Source of the DNA: an uncultured Clostridia bacterium
GTDB lineage: Bacteria > Bacillota > Clostridia > TANB77 > CAG-508
Assembly (NCBI GenBank): GCA_948891265.1
Contig: CAQUBD010000026.1
Coordinates: 1-22,262 of the forward strand
Length of the DNA: 22,262 nucleotides
Direction: 5' to 3'
Of the stretch, positions 15,682-22,262 are shown one piece after another (position 1 is the stretch's first letter; the number at the start of each line of letters is the position of its first letter). Under the pieces are notes generated by a model. It did not search any database, was not told the DNA's origin, and worked only from the letters and a program-made list of their open reading frames with translations. Made by a program: the position numbers and the translations under genes.

Positions 15682-16728
15682 TTGACAGAGCTGTTAAAAT
15701 TGATAGCACCAGGAACGCCTATAAGAGATGGGCTAGAAAATATATTAAGAGCTAAAACAGGTGCATTACTACTTATAACAGATAATAATGATGTAATAAA
15801 AGAAATTGTTGATGGTGGTTTTTATATAAATGAAGATTATACATCATCAAGATTATATGAACTAGCTAAAATGGATGGTGCAATTGTTTTAAGTGGAGAT
15901 TTGAAAAAGATATTATTTGCAAATGCCCAATTAATACCATCTAGACAAATTGAAACAATGGAAACAGGAACAAGACATAGAACAGCTGAGAGAACAGCTA
16001 AACAGACAGGAGAATTAGTAATAAGTATTTCACAAAGAAGAAATATAATAACTATTTTTAAAGGTAATTCTAGATATATATTAGAAGATACAAATGCAGT
16101 ACTAAATAAAGCAAATCAAGGTATACAGACATTAGAAAGATATAAGAAGGTATTTGATAATAGATTAAGTATATTAAATGAATATGAATTTAACGATATA
16201 GTTACACTTAAGAATGTTATAGATGTAATACAAAGAGCTGAAATGGTAAGAAGAATTTCAGACGAAATAAAAAGACAAATATATGAACTTGGTGAAGATG
16301 GTAGATTAGTAAACATGCAACTAGAAGAATTAATGGGAGGACTAGAAAAAGAAGAAACATTAATTATAAAAGATTATGTAGCGCCAAGTAAGAAAAAGAG
16401 AACACCTGAAAAGGTAATACAAGAATTAGCTAATATTCAATATGAAGAAATGACGAAAGAAAATATTATAGCAAAATTATTAGGATATGAAACATTTGAC
16501 AACTATGATGAAGTTGGTGTATATACTAGAGGGTATAGAATTTTAAATAAAATACCAAGAATGCCATCAAACATAGTTGAAAACCTAATATTATCATTCA
16601 AATCATTTCAACACATATTAACAGCAGATATAGAAAGTTTAGATGATGTTGATGGAATTGGGGAAGTAAGAGCAAGAACAATTAAACAGTCTTTAAGGAG
16701 AATGCAAGAACAATTTATGTTTGAATAA
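15682..16728 (+). CDS. disA: DNA-integrity scanning diadenylate cyclase DisA
   Basis: Makes c-di-AMP from two ATP and scans DNA for branched structures; its activity falls when it meets recombination intermediates. I place the start at the TTG at 15682, 6 nt after GGAGG. An in-frame ATG 72 nt further upstream would translate repeat sequence. The resulting 348 residues match the family: APGTPIRDGLENILRAKTGALLLI (9-32), the DAC-domain DGA (65-67) and GTRHRTAERTAKQTG (96-110, RHR motif), a helical spine, and a C-terminal helix-hairpin-helix (LDDVDGIGEVRARTIKQSL). The position after radA is conserved in Firmicutes. Confidence 0.95.
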   Translation: MTELLKLIAPGTPIRDGLENILRAKTGALLLITDNNDVIKEIVDGGFYINEDYTSSRLYELAKMDGAIVLSGDLKKILFANAQLIPSRQIETMETGTRHRTAERTAKQTGELVISISQRRNIITIFKGNSRYILEDTNAVLNKANQGIQTLERYKKVFDNRLSILNEYEFNDIVTLKNVIDVIQRAEMVRRISDEIKRQIYELGEDGRLVNMQLEELMGGLEKEETLIIKDYVAPSKKKRTPEKVIQELANIQYEEMTKENIIAKLLGYETFDNYDEVGVYTRGYRILNKIPRMPSNIVENLILSFKSFQHILTADIESLDDVDGIGEVRARTIKQSLRRMQEQFMFE

Positions 16729-16751
16729 ATTAAAAGAAGGGAAGAAAGAAT

Positions 16752-17525
16752 ATGAAGAACATAGGAAAAATAACATGGATAATAGCATTAATAGCTATAA
16801 TAATTTTAATAGGAGTATTAGGATTTGGATATTATAAAAAAATTACATTCAAAGCACAAAATCCTATTGTAACAATGGAAGTTGAGAATTTTGGAACTAT
16901 AAAGATGGAATTATACCCAGACCAAGCACCAGAGACCGTAGCAAATTTTGTTACATTAGCAAATAGAGGATTTTATAATGGAACTGCATTTCATAGAGTT
17001 GTAAAAGATTTTATGATTCAAACAGGGTCAAAAAATGGCGATGGAACAACAGGTGCACAAATAAGCGATTTAAAAGATGATGGAGCAAATCAAGATTATA
17101 CAATAAAGGGAGAATTCTTAGCGAATAATGTAACAAATACTATAAAATTTGAAGAAGGAATAGTAGCAATGGCTAGAGCTGATTATACACAATATTCTTC
17201 AAGTTTAAAAGAAGAATCATATAATTCAGGATGCTCACAATTCTTTATAATGACTAAAGAAAATACAAATTTAAATGGATATTATACACCTTTTGGAAAA
17301 GTTATTGAGGGAATAGATGTTGTACACAAAATTGAAGGAATAGAAGTTAAAGTTGCAGAAGGACAAGAACAAACAGAAGGTGCAGAAGTAAGTACACCAG
17401 TTAATCCTCCAAAAGTAACTTCTATAAAAGTTGAAACATTTGGAATTGATTATGGATTACCAGAAACATTAACACCTTTTGATTACACTTCTTGGATGTA
17501 TAAACAATATGGAATAAATCAATAA
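16752..17525 (+). CDS. Membrane-anchored cyclophilin-type peptidyl-prolyl isomerase
   Basis: Catalyses cis-trans isomerisation of prolyl bonds, probably on the outer face of the membrane. The 257-residue protein has one N-terminal hydrophobic segment (about 7-28) with no lipobox, then a cyclophilin domain from about residue 38. The domain shows MELYPDQAPETVANFV, the catalytic FHRVVKDFMIQTG (Arg in FHRV), EGIVAMARA, CSQFFIM and YTPFGKVIEGIDVVHKIE. An insertion of about 25 residues (DLKDDGANQDYTIKGEF) and a C-terminal tail ending SWMYKQYGINQ extend the usual domain. It starts 23 nt after disA with GAAGGGAAG and is followed by hairpins. Confidence 0.93.
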   Translation: MKNIGKITWIIALIAIIILIGVLGFGYYKKITFKAQNPIVTMEVENFGTIKMELYPDQAPETVANFVTLANRGFYNGTAFHRVVKDFMIQTGSKNGDGTTGAQISDLKDDGANQDYTIKGEFLANNVTNTIKFEEGIVAMARADYTQYSSSLKEESYNSGCSQFFIMTKENTNLNGYYTPFGKVIEGIDVVHKIEGIEVKVAEGQEQTEGAEVSTPVNPPKVTSIKVETFGIDYGLPETLTPFDYTSWMYKQYGINQ

Positions 17526-17574
17526 ATTTAAAAAAGCACTTGCTAATTTTTTTAGCAAGTGTTAAACTAATAAT

Positions 17575-17624
17575 AGATTAAAAAAAAACCGAATTTGCAG
17601 GTAAACTTTTTTAATCTTTTTTTA
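17575..17624 (+). terminator. Intrinsic terminator after the cyclophilin gene
   Basis: AGATTAAAAAA (17575-17585) pairs with TTTTTTAATCT (17607-17617), extended by an inner ACC/GGT, and is followed by a run of T. A second hairpin just upstream (CACTTGCTAA 17537-17546 with TTAGCAAGTG 17552-17561) lacks a T-run. Confidence 0.8.
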
Positions 17625-17705
17625 TGTTATAGAAAAGTTTTATTTATGCATAAATGTTTAATTATATCTTCTATAAATTTTCTTATAATATAAATACAAT
17701 CCACA

Positions 17706-17728
17706 GAAAAATTGCTTAGCAATTTTTC
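17706..17728. other. Perfect hairpin in the leader of the DUF1846 gene
   Basis: GAAAAATTGC (17706-17715) and GCAATTTTTC (17719-17728) form a 10-bp perfect stem with a 3-nt loop. The sequence after it (CATGGGCGAACAAAGACGAG) is less AT-rich than its surroundings. There is no T-run that would make it a plain terminator in the plus direction. Confidence 0.6.
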
Positions 17729-17788
17729 ATGGGCGAACAAAGACGAGACTTTATACCTACAAATTGAACAAAAGGAGGAATATAAAAA

Positions 17789-19252
17789 ATGAAAGAAGCT
17801 TTTAATAATGAATTGTATTTAAAATTACAAAAAGAAAGAATTGAGCAAAGAATAAAAATGTTTGATAACAAGCTATATCTAGAATTTGGAGGGAAAATAT
17901 TTGACGATTATCATGCAAGTAGAGTATTACCAGGATTTCATCAAGATGCAAAAATACAATTATTAAAGGAATTTAAAGAAGATTTAGAGATTATCTTTTG
18001 TATTAATGCAAATGACATTGAGAAAAATAAAATACGTGCAGATTATGGAATAGGATATGATAGAGAATTATTGAGATTAATAGACAATTTAGAAAAGCTT
18101 GAAATCAAAATCAATAGTGTAGTTGTAACAATGTATACAGGGCAAACTCAGGTAGAAAAATTAAAGAGTATCTTAGAATATAGAAAAATAAAAATCTATA
18201 TACATACTCCAATTGAAGGATATCCAAACGATGTTGAAAAAGTAGTAAGTGATGAAGGTTACGGAAAAAATCCTTATATAGAAACAACAAAAAAATTGGT
18301 AGTAGTTACAGCTCCTGGAGCAAACAGTGGAAAATTAGCAACATGTTTATCACAGTTATATCATGAACATAAAAAAGGAATAAAAGCAGGATACGCAAAA
18401 TTTGAAACATTTCCAGTATGGGACTTACCATTAATGCATCCTATAAATGTGGCATATGAAGCAGCAACAGCAGATTTAGGCGATATTAATATAATTGATC
18501 CATATCATCTAGAAAGTTATAATGTAAAAGCTGTTAATTATAATAGAGATATATCAACTTTTTCGATTTTAAAAAATATATTAATTAAAATAACAGGAGA
18601 AGAAATATATAAATCTCCAACAGATATGGGAGTTAATACTATTAGCAAATGTATAACAAATCATGAAGCTGTTGAAAAAGCAGGAATTATGGAAATTATT
18701 CGCCGTTACTATAATTGTTTGTGTGATTATAAAAGAGGGATGGCAAATGAAAAAATTGTAGCACGAATGGAAATGCTAATGAATGAATTAAATTTGCATA
18801 AAGAAGACCGTGAAATTGTTGCAAAAGTAAAAGCATTAGTAGAACAAAAAAATAGTGAGATAATGGTAATTCAACTTGATAATGGAGAAGTAATAAGTGG
18901 AAAAGAAACAGAATTATTAACAGCTCCAAGTGCAGCATTTTTAAATGTAGTAAAGCATTTGGCAAAAATTCCAGATGATGTATATTTGCTATCTCCATCA
19001 GTACTTGAATCTATTTTTAAAATAAAACAAAAGACATTATATGGAAAGAAAAATCAGTTGAATTTGTCAGAGGTTATGATAGCACTTAGTATTTGTTCAA
19101 CAACAAATCCAATTATAGAAGAAACATTAAAAAATATAGATAAGATGAGAGGCATGGAAGCACATTGTTCATATATTATAACTGATTCTGAGTTAAATGT
19201 AATAAAGAGTTTAGGAATTAATTTGACATGTGAACCAAGATTGATTGGGTAA
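17789..19252 (+). CDS. DUF1846 (UPF0371) family protein
   Basis: The family is recognised but its biochemical role is not established. The 487-residue protein keeps the usual blocks: KLYLEFGGKIFDDYHASRVLPGF (about 28-50), ANDIEKNKIRADYGIGYD, IYIHTPIEGYPNDVEKV, VVVTAPGANSGKLATCLSQLYHE (P-loop-like glycine segment, about 172-193), FPVWDLPLMHPINVAYEAATADLGD, and SPTDMGVNTISKCITN. A C-terminal LGINLTCEP matches the family end, but the protein stops four residues later (RLIG), where a TGTCCC palindrome begins; a few native residues may have been lost. AAAAGGAGG is 10 nt before the ATG. It is soluble, with no signal peptide. Confidence 0.92.
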   Translation: MKEAFNNELYLKLQKERIEQRIKMFDNKLYLEFGGKIFDDYHASRVLPGFHQDAKIQLLKEFKEDLEIIFCINANDIEKNKIRADYGIGYDRELLRLIDNLEKLEIKINSVVVTMYTGQTQVEKLKSILEYRKIKIYIHTPIEGYPNDVEKVVSDEGYGKNPYIETTKKLVVVTAPGANSGKLATCLSQLYHEHKKGIKAGYAKFETFPVWDLPLMHPINVAYEAATADLGDINIIDPYHLESYNVKAVNYNRDISTFSILKNILIKITGEEIYKSPTDMGVNTISKCITNHEAVEKAGIMEIIRRYYNCLCDYKRGMANEKIVARMEMLMNELNLHKEDREIVAKVKALVEQKNSEIMVIQLDNGEVISGKETELLTAPSAAFLNVVKHLAKIPDDVYLLSPSVLESIFKIKQKTLYGKKNQLNLSEVMIALSICSTTNPIIEETLKNIDKMRGMEAHCSYIITDSELNVIKSLGINLTCEPRLIG

Positions 19253-19274
19253 TGTCCCATTGGGGACACATCTT
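19253..19274 (-). repeat. TGTCCC palindromic repeat abutting the DUF1846 stop codon
   Basis: TGTCCCATTGGGGACA followed by CATCTT is the exact reverse complement of the first 22 bases of repeat copy 2 (from 15571). It starts on the base after TAA, as at 13448. Confidence 0.85.
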
Positions 19275-19312
19275 GATGAAATTCCACAATACTTTATTTA
19301 AGATATGAAAGG

Positions 19313-19360
19313 GCCACTCTTTTAATATTTTAGCAAATATTAAAAGAGTGGCTAATTTTT
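19313..19360 (+). terminator. Strong intrinsic terminator upstream of groES
   Basis: GCCACTCTTTTAATATTT (19313-19330) pairs perfectly with AAATATTAAAAGAGTGGC (19335-19352), an 18-bp stem with a TAGC loop, followed by TAATTTTTTTG. Confidence 0.93.
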
Positions 19361-19444
19361 TTGTTCTAAAATCTACAAATAAAAAATATAATATAATGCA
19401 ATAAAATGGTGTAGTATAAAATAAATGTGAATTCTATGTGAATT

Positions 19445-19471
19445 TTAGCAAACACTATTGACATTTGCTAA
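19445..19471. promoter_or_regulatory. Second, degenerate CIRCE-like inverted repeat over the -35
   Basis: TTAGCAAAC, 9 nt, then ATTTGCTAA: the same 27-nt geometry and the same outer TTAGCA/TGCTAA arms as CIRCE, with the inner three bases changed. It contains the -35 TTGACA. Confidence 0.55.
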
Positions 19472-19486
19472 AAAAAGGTATAAATT
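19458..19486 (+). promoter_or_regulatory. groESL promoter
   Basis: A consensus -35, TTGACA (19458-19463), is followed after 15-17 nt by the overlapping -10 candidates TATAAA (19479-19484) and TAAATT (19481-19486). Confidence 0.75.
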
Positions 19487-19487
19487 A

Positions 19488-19514
19488 TTAGCAGTCAAAT
19501 ATAAAGAGTGCTAA
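19488..19514. promoter_or_regulatory. CIRCE operator (HrcA binding site)
   Basis: TTAGCAGTC, 9 nt, then GAGTGCTAA differs from the consensus TTAGCACTC-N9-GAGTGCTAA at one position in the left arm. It lies between the -10 and the groES start, as expected for HrcA heat-shock repression. Confidence 0.95.
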
Positions 19515-19553
19515 CAAAATTCTTAAATGGAAAAAATTAAAGGAGGTAATATC

Positions 19554-19835
19554 ATGATTAAACCATTAGGAAGTAGGGTATTAATAAAAATGAAAGAAGG
19601 CGAAGAAACAACAAAAAGTGGAATAATCTTGGCAAGTGCAGCACAAGAAAAACCACAAATTGCAGAAGTAATAGAAGTTGGGCCAGGAGAGAAAATAGAC
19701 TCAAAATTAGAAGAAATGTATGTAAAAAAAGGTGATAATATTATAATAAATAAATATTCTGGAACAGAAGTAAAATATGAAGGAACAGAATATTTGATAG
19801 TAAAACAAGATGATATATTGGCAATTGTAGAATAG
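19554..19835 (+). CDS. groES: Co-chaperonin GroES
   Basis: Heptameric lid of the GroEL folding chamber. The ATG at 19554 is preceded by AAAGGAGGTAA; an upstream in-frame ATG at 19527 would run through this site and the leader. The 93-residue protein is canonical: IKPLGSRVLIK, the mobile loop EGEETTKSGIILASAAQEKPQ (about 15-35), AEVIEVGPGEK, the KKGDNIIINKYSGTEVKYEGTEYLIVKQDDILAIVE end. It is first in the CIRCE-controlled operon, 106 nt before groEL, with a repeat hairpin pair in between. Confidence 0.97.
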   Translation: MIKPLGSRVLIKMKEGEETTKSGIILASAAQEKPQIAEVIEVGPGEKIDSKLEEMYVKKGDNIIINKYSGTEVKYEGTEYLIVKQDDILAIVE

Positions 19836-19917
19836 TGTGACAAAGGGGACGTACCTTATTGGCACAGGCAAGTTATAAAATAATAGTGTGACAAAAAGGC
19901 ACGTCCCTTTTGTCACA
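19836..19917 (+). repeat. Tandem GTGACAAA palindromes between groES and groEL
   Basis: Two related units each open with ATAGTGTGACAAA (19833 and 19884). The second forms a 10-bp stem, TGTGACAAAA (19887-19896) with TTTTGTCACA (19908-19917). The first is an imperfect version ending TTGGCACA. The first unit begins directly after the groES TAG. It resembles, but is not identical to, the TGTCCC family. Confidence 0.8.
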
Positions 19918-19941
19918 AAAATATAAAGGAGTGAATTAAAG

Positions 19942-21576
19942 ATGGCAAAGCAAATTAAGTTTGGAGAGGATGCAAGAAAATCTTTATTAGAAGGTGTTAA
20001 TAAATTAGCTGATACAGTAAAAGTAACTTTAGGACCAAAAGGTAGAAATGTAGTTTTAGATAAAAGTTTTGGTGCACCATTAATTACAAATGATGGTGTT
20101 ACAATAGCAAAAGAGATTGAATTAGAAGATAAATTTGAAAATATGGGAGCAAGACTTGTTAAAGAAGTTTCTGAAAAGACAAATGATGTTGCGGGTGATG
20201 GTACTACAACAGCAACAGTTTTAGCTCAAGCAATGATAAAAGAAGGAGTTAAAAATGTAGCTGCTGGAGCAGACCCAATGGCCATGAAAAGAGGAATTGA
20301 CAAAGCTGTAAAATCAGCTGTTGAAGAATTGCAAAAAATAAGTGTTCCTGTAAATGGAAAAGAAGATATTGCAAGAGTTGCAAGTATTTCAGCAAATAAT
20401 GAAGAAGTTGGAAATTTAATTGCAGAAGCAATGGAGAGAGTATCAAAAGATGGAGTTATAACAATAGAAGAATCAAAAACTTCAAATACAGAATTAAATG
20501 TTGTTGAAGGAATGCAATTTGATAAAGGTTATGTTTCTCCATATATGGTAACAGATACAGAGAAAATGGAAGCTATAATTGATAATCCATATATATTAAT
20601 TACTGATAAAAAAATAAGTAATATTCAAGAAATATTACCATTATTAGAAGTTCTAATGCAACAATCAGGAAAGCTAGTAATAATTTGTGATGATATAGAA
20701 GGCGAAGCTTTATCTACATTAGTACTTAATAAATTAAGAGGGGTATTAAACGTTGTAGCTGTTAAAGCTCCTGGATTTGGAGATAAAAGAAAATTGATGC
20801 TTGAAGATATTGCAATTCTAACAGGTGGAGAAGTTATAACTTCAGATTTAGGATTAGATCTAAAAGATACACAAGTTGAACAATTAGGTAGAGCAAGACA
20901 AGTAAAAGTTCAAAAAGAGAATACTATAATTGTTGATGGTGCAGGAGATAAAGAACAAATAAAAGCTAGAGTAAATCAAATTAAAACACAAATTGAAGAA
21001 ACAAAGAGCGAATATGATAAAGAAGGTTTACAAGAAAGACTTGCTAAAATAGCAGGTGGAGTTGCAGTTGTTGAAGTTGGTGCTGCAACAGAAACAGAAA
21101 TGAAAGATAAAAAATTAAGAATTGAAGATGCTTTATCAGCAACAAAAGCTGCTGTAGAAGAAGGTATTGTAGCAGGTGGTGGAACAGCATTGATAAATGT
21201 AGTTCCTGCAGTTGAAGAAGTTGTAAATGAATTAACTGGTGCAGAAAAATTAGGTGCAGCTATAGTATTAAAATCATTAGAAGAACCTGTAAAACAAATT
21301 GCAAGAAATGCAGGTTTAGAACCAGCAGTAATTGCAGATACAGTTAAAAAATCAGAAGCAGGAATTGGATTTGATGCAAGTAAAGAGGAATACGTAGATA
21401 TGAAAAAAGTTGGAATAGTAGACCCAACTAAAGTTACAAGAAGTGCTTTACAAAATGCAGCATCAATTGCTTCAATGGTTATTACAACAGAAAGTTTAGT
21501 TTCAGATGTTCCAGAAAAAAATTGTCATTGTAACCATGATAATGGAATGGGTGCTGGAATGGAAGGAATGTATTAA
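19942..21576 (+). CDS. groEL: Chaperonin GroEL
   Basis: Fourteen-subunit ATP-driven folding chamber. The 544-residue protein is full length and collinear with the family: KQIKFGEDARKSLLEGV, the ATP site KVTLGPKGRNVVLD and VAGDGTTTATVLAQ (about 86-99), APGFGDKRKLMLEDIAILTGG in the apical domain, and the hinge-side AGGVAVVEVGAATETEMKDKK. The C-terminal tail is unusual: after VPEK it reads NCHCNHDNGMGAGMEGMY, placing Cys528, His529, Cys530 and His532 before a short Gly-Met tail. AAAGGAGTG precedes the ATG. Confidence 0.97.
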   Translation: MAKQIKFGEDARKSLLEGVNKLADTVKVTLGPKGRNVVLDKSFGAPLITNDGVTIAKEIELEDKFENMGARLVKEVSEKTNDVAGDGTTTATVLAQAMIKEGVKNVAAGADPMAMKRGIDKAVKSAVEELQKISVPVNGKEDIARVASISANNEEVGNLIAEAMERVSKDGVITIEESKTSNTELNVVEGMQFDKGYVSPYMVTDTEKMEAIIDNPYILITDKKISNIQEILPLLEVLMQQSGKLVIICDDIEGEALSTLVLNKLRGVLNVVAVKAPGFGDKRKLMLEDIAILTGGEVITSDLGLDLKDTQVEQLGRARQVKVQKENTIIVDGAGDKEQIKARVNQIKTQIEETKSEYDKEGLQERLAKIAGGVAVVEVGAATETEMKDKKLRIEDALSATKAAVEEGIVAGGGTALINVVPAVEEVVNELTGAEKLGAAIVLKSLEEPVKQIARNAGLEPAVIADTVKKSEAGIGFDASKEEYVDMKKVGIVDPTKVTRSALQNAASIASMVITTESLVSDVPEKNCHCNHDNGMGAGMEGMY

Positions 21577-21597
21577 TATAAAAGGTGAGGAATTAAA

Positions 21598-21987
21598 ATG
21601 TACGAAAAATTGTTAAAATTATTAGACAACTCATATTCTCCTTATTCACATTTTAGAGTAAGTGCAATTATAGTAATGAATGATGGGCACGAATTTAGTG
21701 GGGTTAATGTGGAAAATGCTTCGTATGGAGCAAGTATTTGTGCTGAAAGGAGTGCAATTGTATCAGCTATAAGTAATGGATATAAAAAAGATGATTTTAA
21801 AAGTTTATATGTTATGTGTGGAGATAGTGATAATATAAGTACTTGTTGTTTTGCATGTAGGCAGGTAATATCAGAATTCTTTGACTCAGATTGTATTGTT
21901 ACTTGTTTTGATAAAAATGGAAATTATAAAGAGTTTTCTGTAAGTGAATTGTGTCCATATCCATTTAGTGAAGATGACTTAAAATAA
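21598..21987 (+). CDS. cdd: Cytidine deaminase
   Basis: Zinc enzyme of pyrimidine salvage that deaminates cytidine and deoxycytidine. The 129-residue length suits the small homotetrameric type. Visible elements are YSPYSHFRVSA (13-23), the substrate-binding GVNVENASYG (35-44), the Zn/catalytic CAE (Cys48, Glu50) and the second Zn pair Cys84-x2-Cys87 in CCFACRQ. The family usually reads PCGACRQ there; here Pro is Cys83 and Gly is Phe85, but both ligands remain. It ends LCPYPFSEDDLK, where the family ends LLPxxF. It starts 21 nt after groEL with AAAGGTGAGG and may be read through from the operon. Confidence 0.93.
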   Translation: MYEKLLKLLDNSYSPYSHFRVSAIIVMNDGHEFSGVNVENASYGASICAERSAIVSAISNGYKKDDFKSLYVMCGDSDNISTCCFACRQVISEFFDSDCIVTCFDKNGNYKEFSVSELCPYPFSEDDLK

Positions 21988-22058
21988 AAGATTTGGTTAA
22001 GTGTAAAATTAAAAGCAATTCTGAAATAAAAGATTTTATAAAAATTTACAAAAAAGCC

Positions 22059-22087
22059 TTGACAGTTAAAAAAAAATAATTTATAAT
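22059..22087 (+). promoter_or_regulatory. Consensus promoter for the tRNA-Gly pair
   Basis: TTGACA (22059-22064), exactly 17 nt, and TATAAT (22082-22087), both perfect. GACAGTTA (22061-22068) is mirrored by TAACTGTC (22091-22098) around the -10. Confidence 0.9.
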
Positions 22088-22108
22088 TTATAACTGTCAG
22101 GAGCAGTT

Positions 22109-22182
<74 letters not shown>

Positions 22183-22209
22183 TTTTATGACAAATATATA
22201 ATTTAATAT

Positions 22210-22262
<53 letters not shown>

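Noticed and set aside
19527..19553. Upstream ATG that would extend GroES by nine residues
   Set aside because: It would place the AAAGGAGG ribosome binding site inside the gene; the ATG at 19554 gives the canonical GroES start.

Overview
The window is about 22 kb of chromosomal DNA from a low-GC Gram-positive bacterium, most likely an uncultured member of the Clostridia. The base composition is strongly AT-rich and arginine is almost always AGA. Ribosome binding sites are strong AGGAGG types, TTG starts occur, a CIRCE-regulated groES-groEL pair is present, and the gene set is a Firmicutes housekeeping set. I see no phage, plasmid or CRISPR.

Layout. An anchored surface protein of unknown function (214-1143) is followed by the RNase P RNA (1205-1554) and a convergent RluA-type pseudouridine synthase (1610-2482, minus). 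A 380-bp gap holds a large structured inverted repeat (2557-2728). Next comes a co-directional block: trmB, a DUF4116 protein, pfkA, a small membrane protein, dxs and ylmH, closed by a bidirectional terminator. On the minus strand tsaE-tsaB-rimI forms the t6A/S18-acetylation operon, divergent from mreB. mtaB, which further modifies t6A, follows mreB. Then come a small repeat-motif protein, a decayed Y1/RAYT-like transposase, radA, disA, an anchored cyclophilin, a DUF1846 protein, groES-groEL under HrcA-type control, cytidine deaminase, and two identical tRNA-Gly(UCC) genes, the second cut by the window edge.

Two themes stand out. First, two conserved essential-type genes, tsaE and radA, are each interrupted by one extra C, and each becomes full length if that C is skipped. 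In both the zero-frame codon at the break is CGG, and the codon resumed in +1 is a conserved Gly (GGA or GGT). By eye, CGG occurs as an in-frame sense codon nowhere else in the window. This suggests that CGG is an unassigned or 'hungry' codon in this lineage and that ribosomes shift +1, or read a quadruplet, there. Two independent sequencing or assembly errors are the alternative.

Second, a family of TGTCCC/GGGACA palindromic repeats punctuates gene ends and starts. One copy encodes the last 20 residues of Dxs. Two begin immediately after a TAA stop. Two identical 96-bp copies flank radA and provide the leaders of radA and disA. The transposase relic among them suggests a REP/RAYT-like mobilisation history. 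A related GTGACAAA palindrome pair sits between groES and groEL.

Functional links: TsaB, TsaE and MtaB act on tRNA A37; TrmB, the RluA-type enzyme and rnpB also serve RNA maturation; RadA and DisA link recombination to c-di-AMP signalling.
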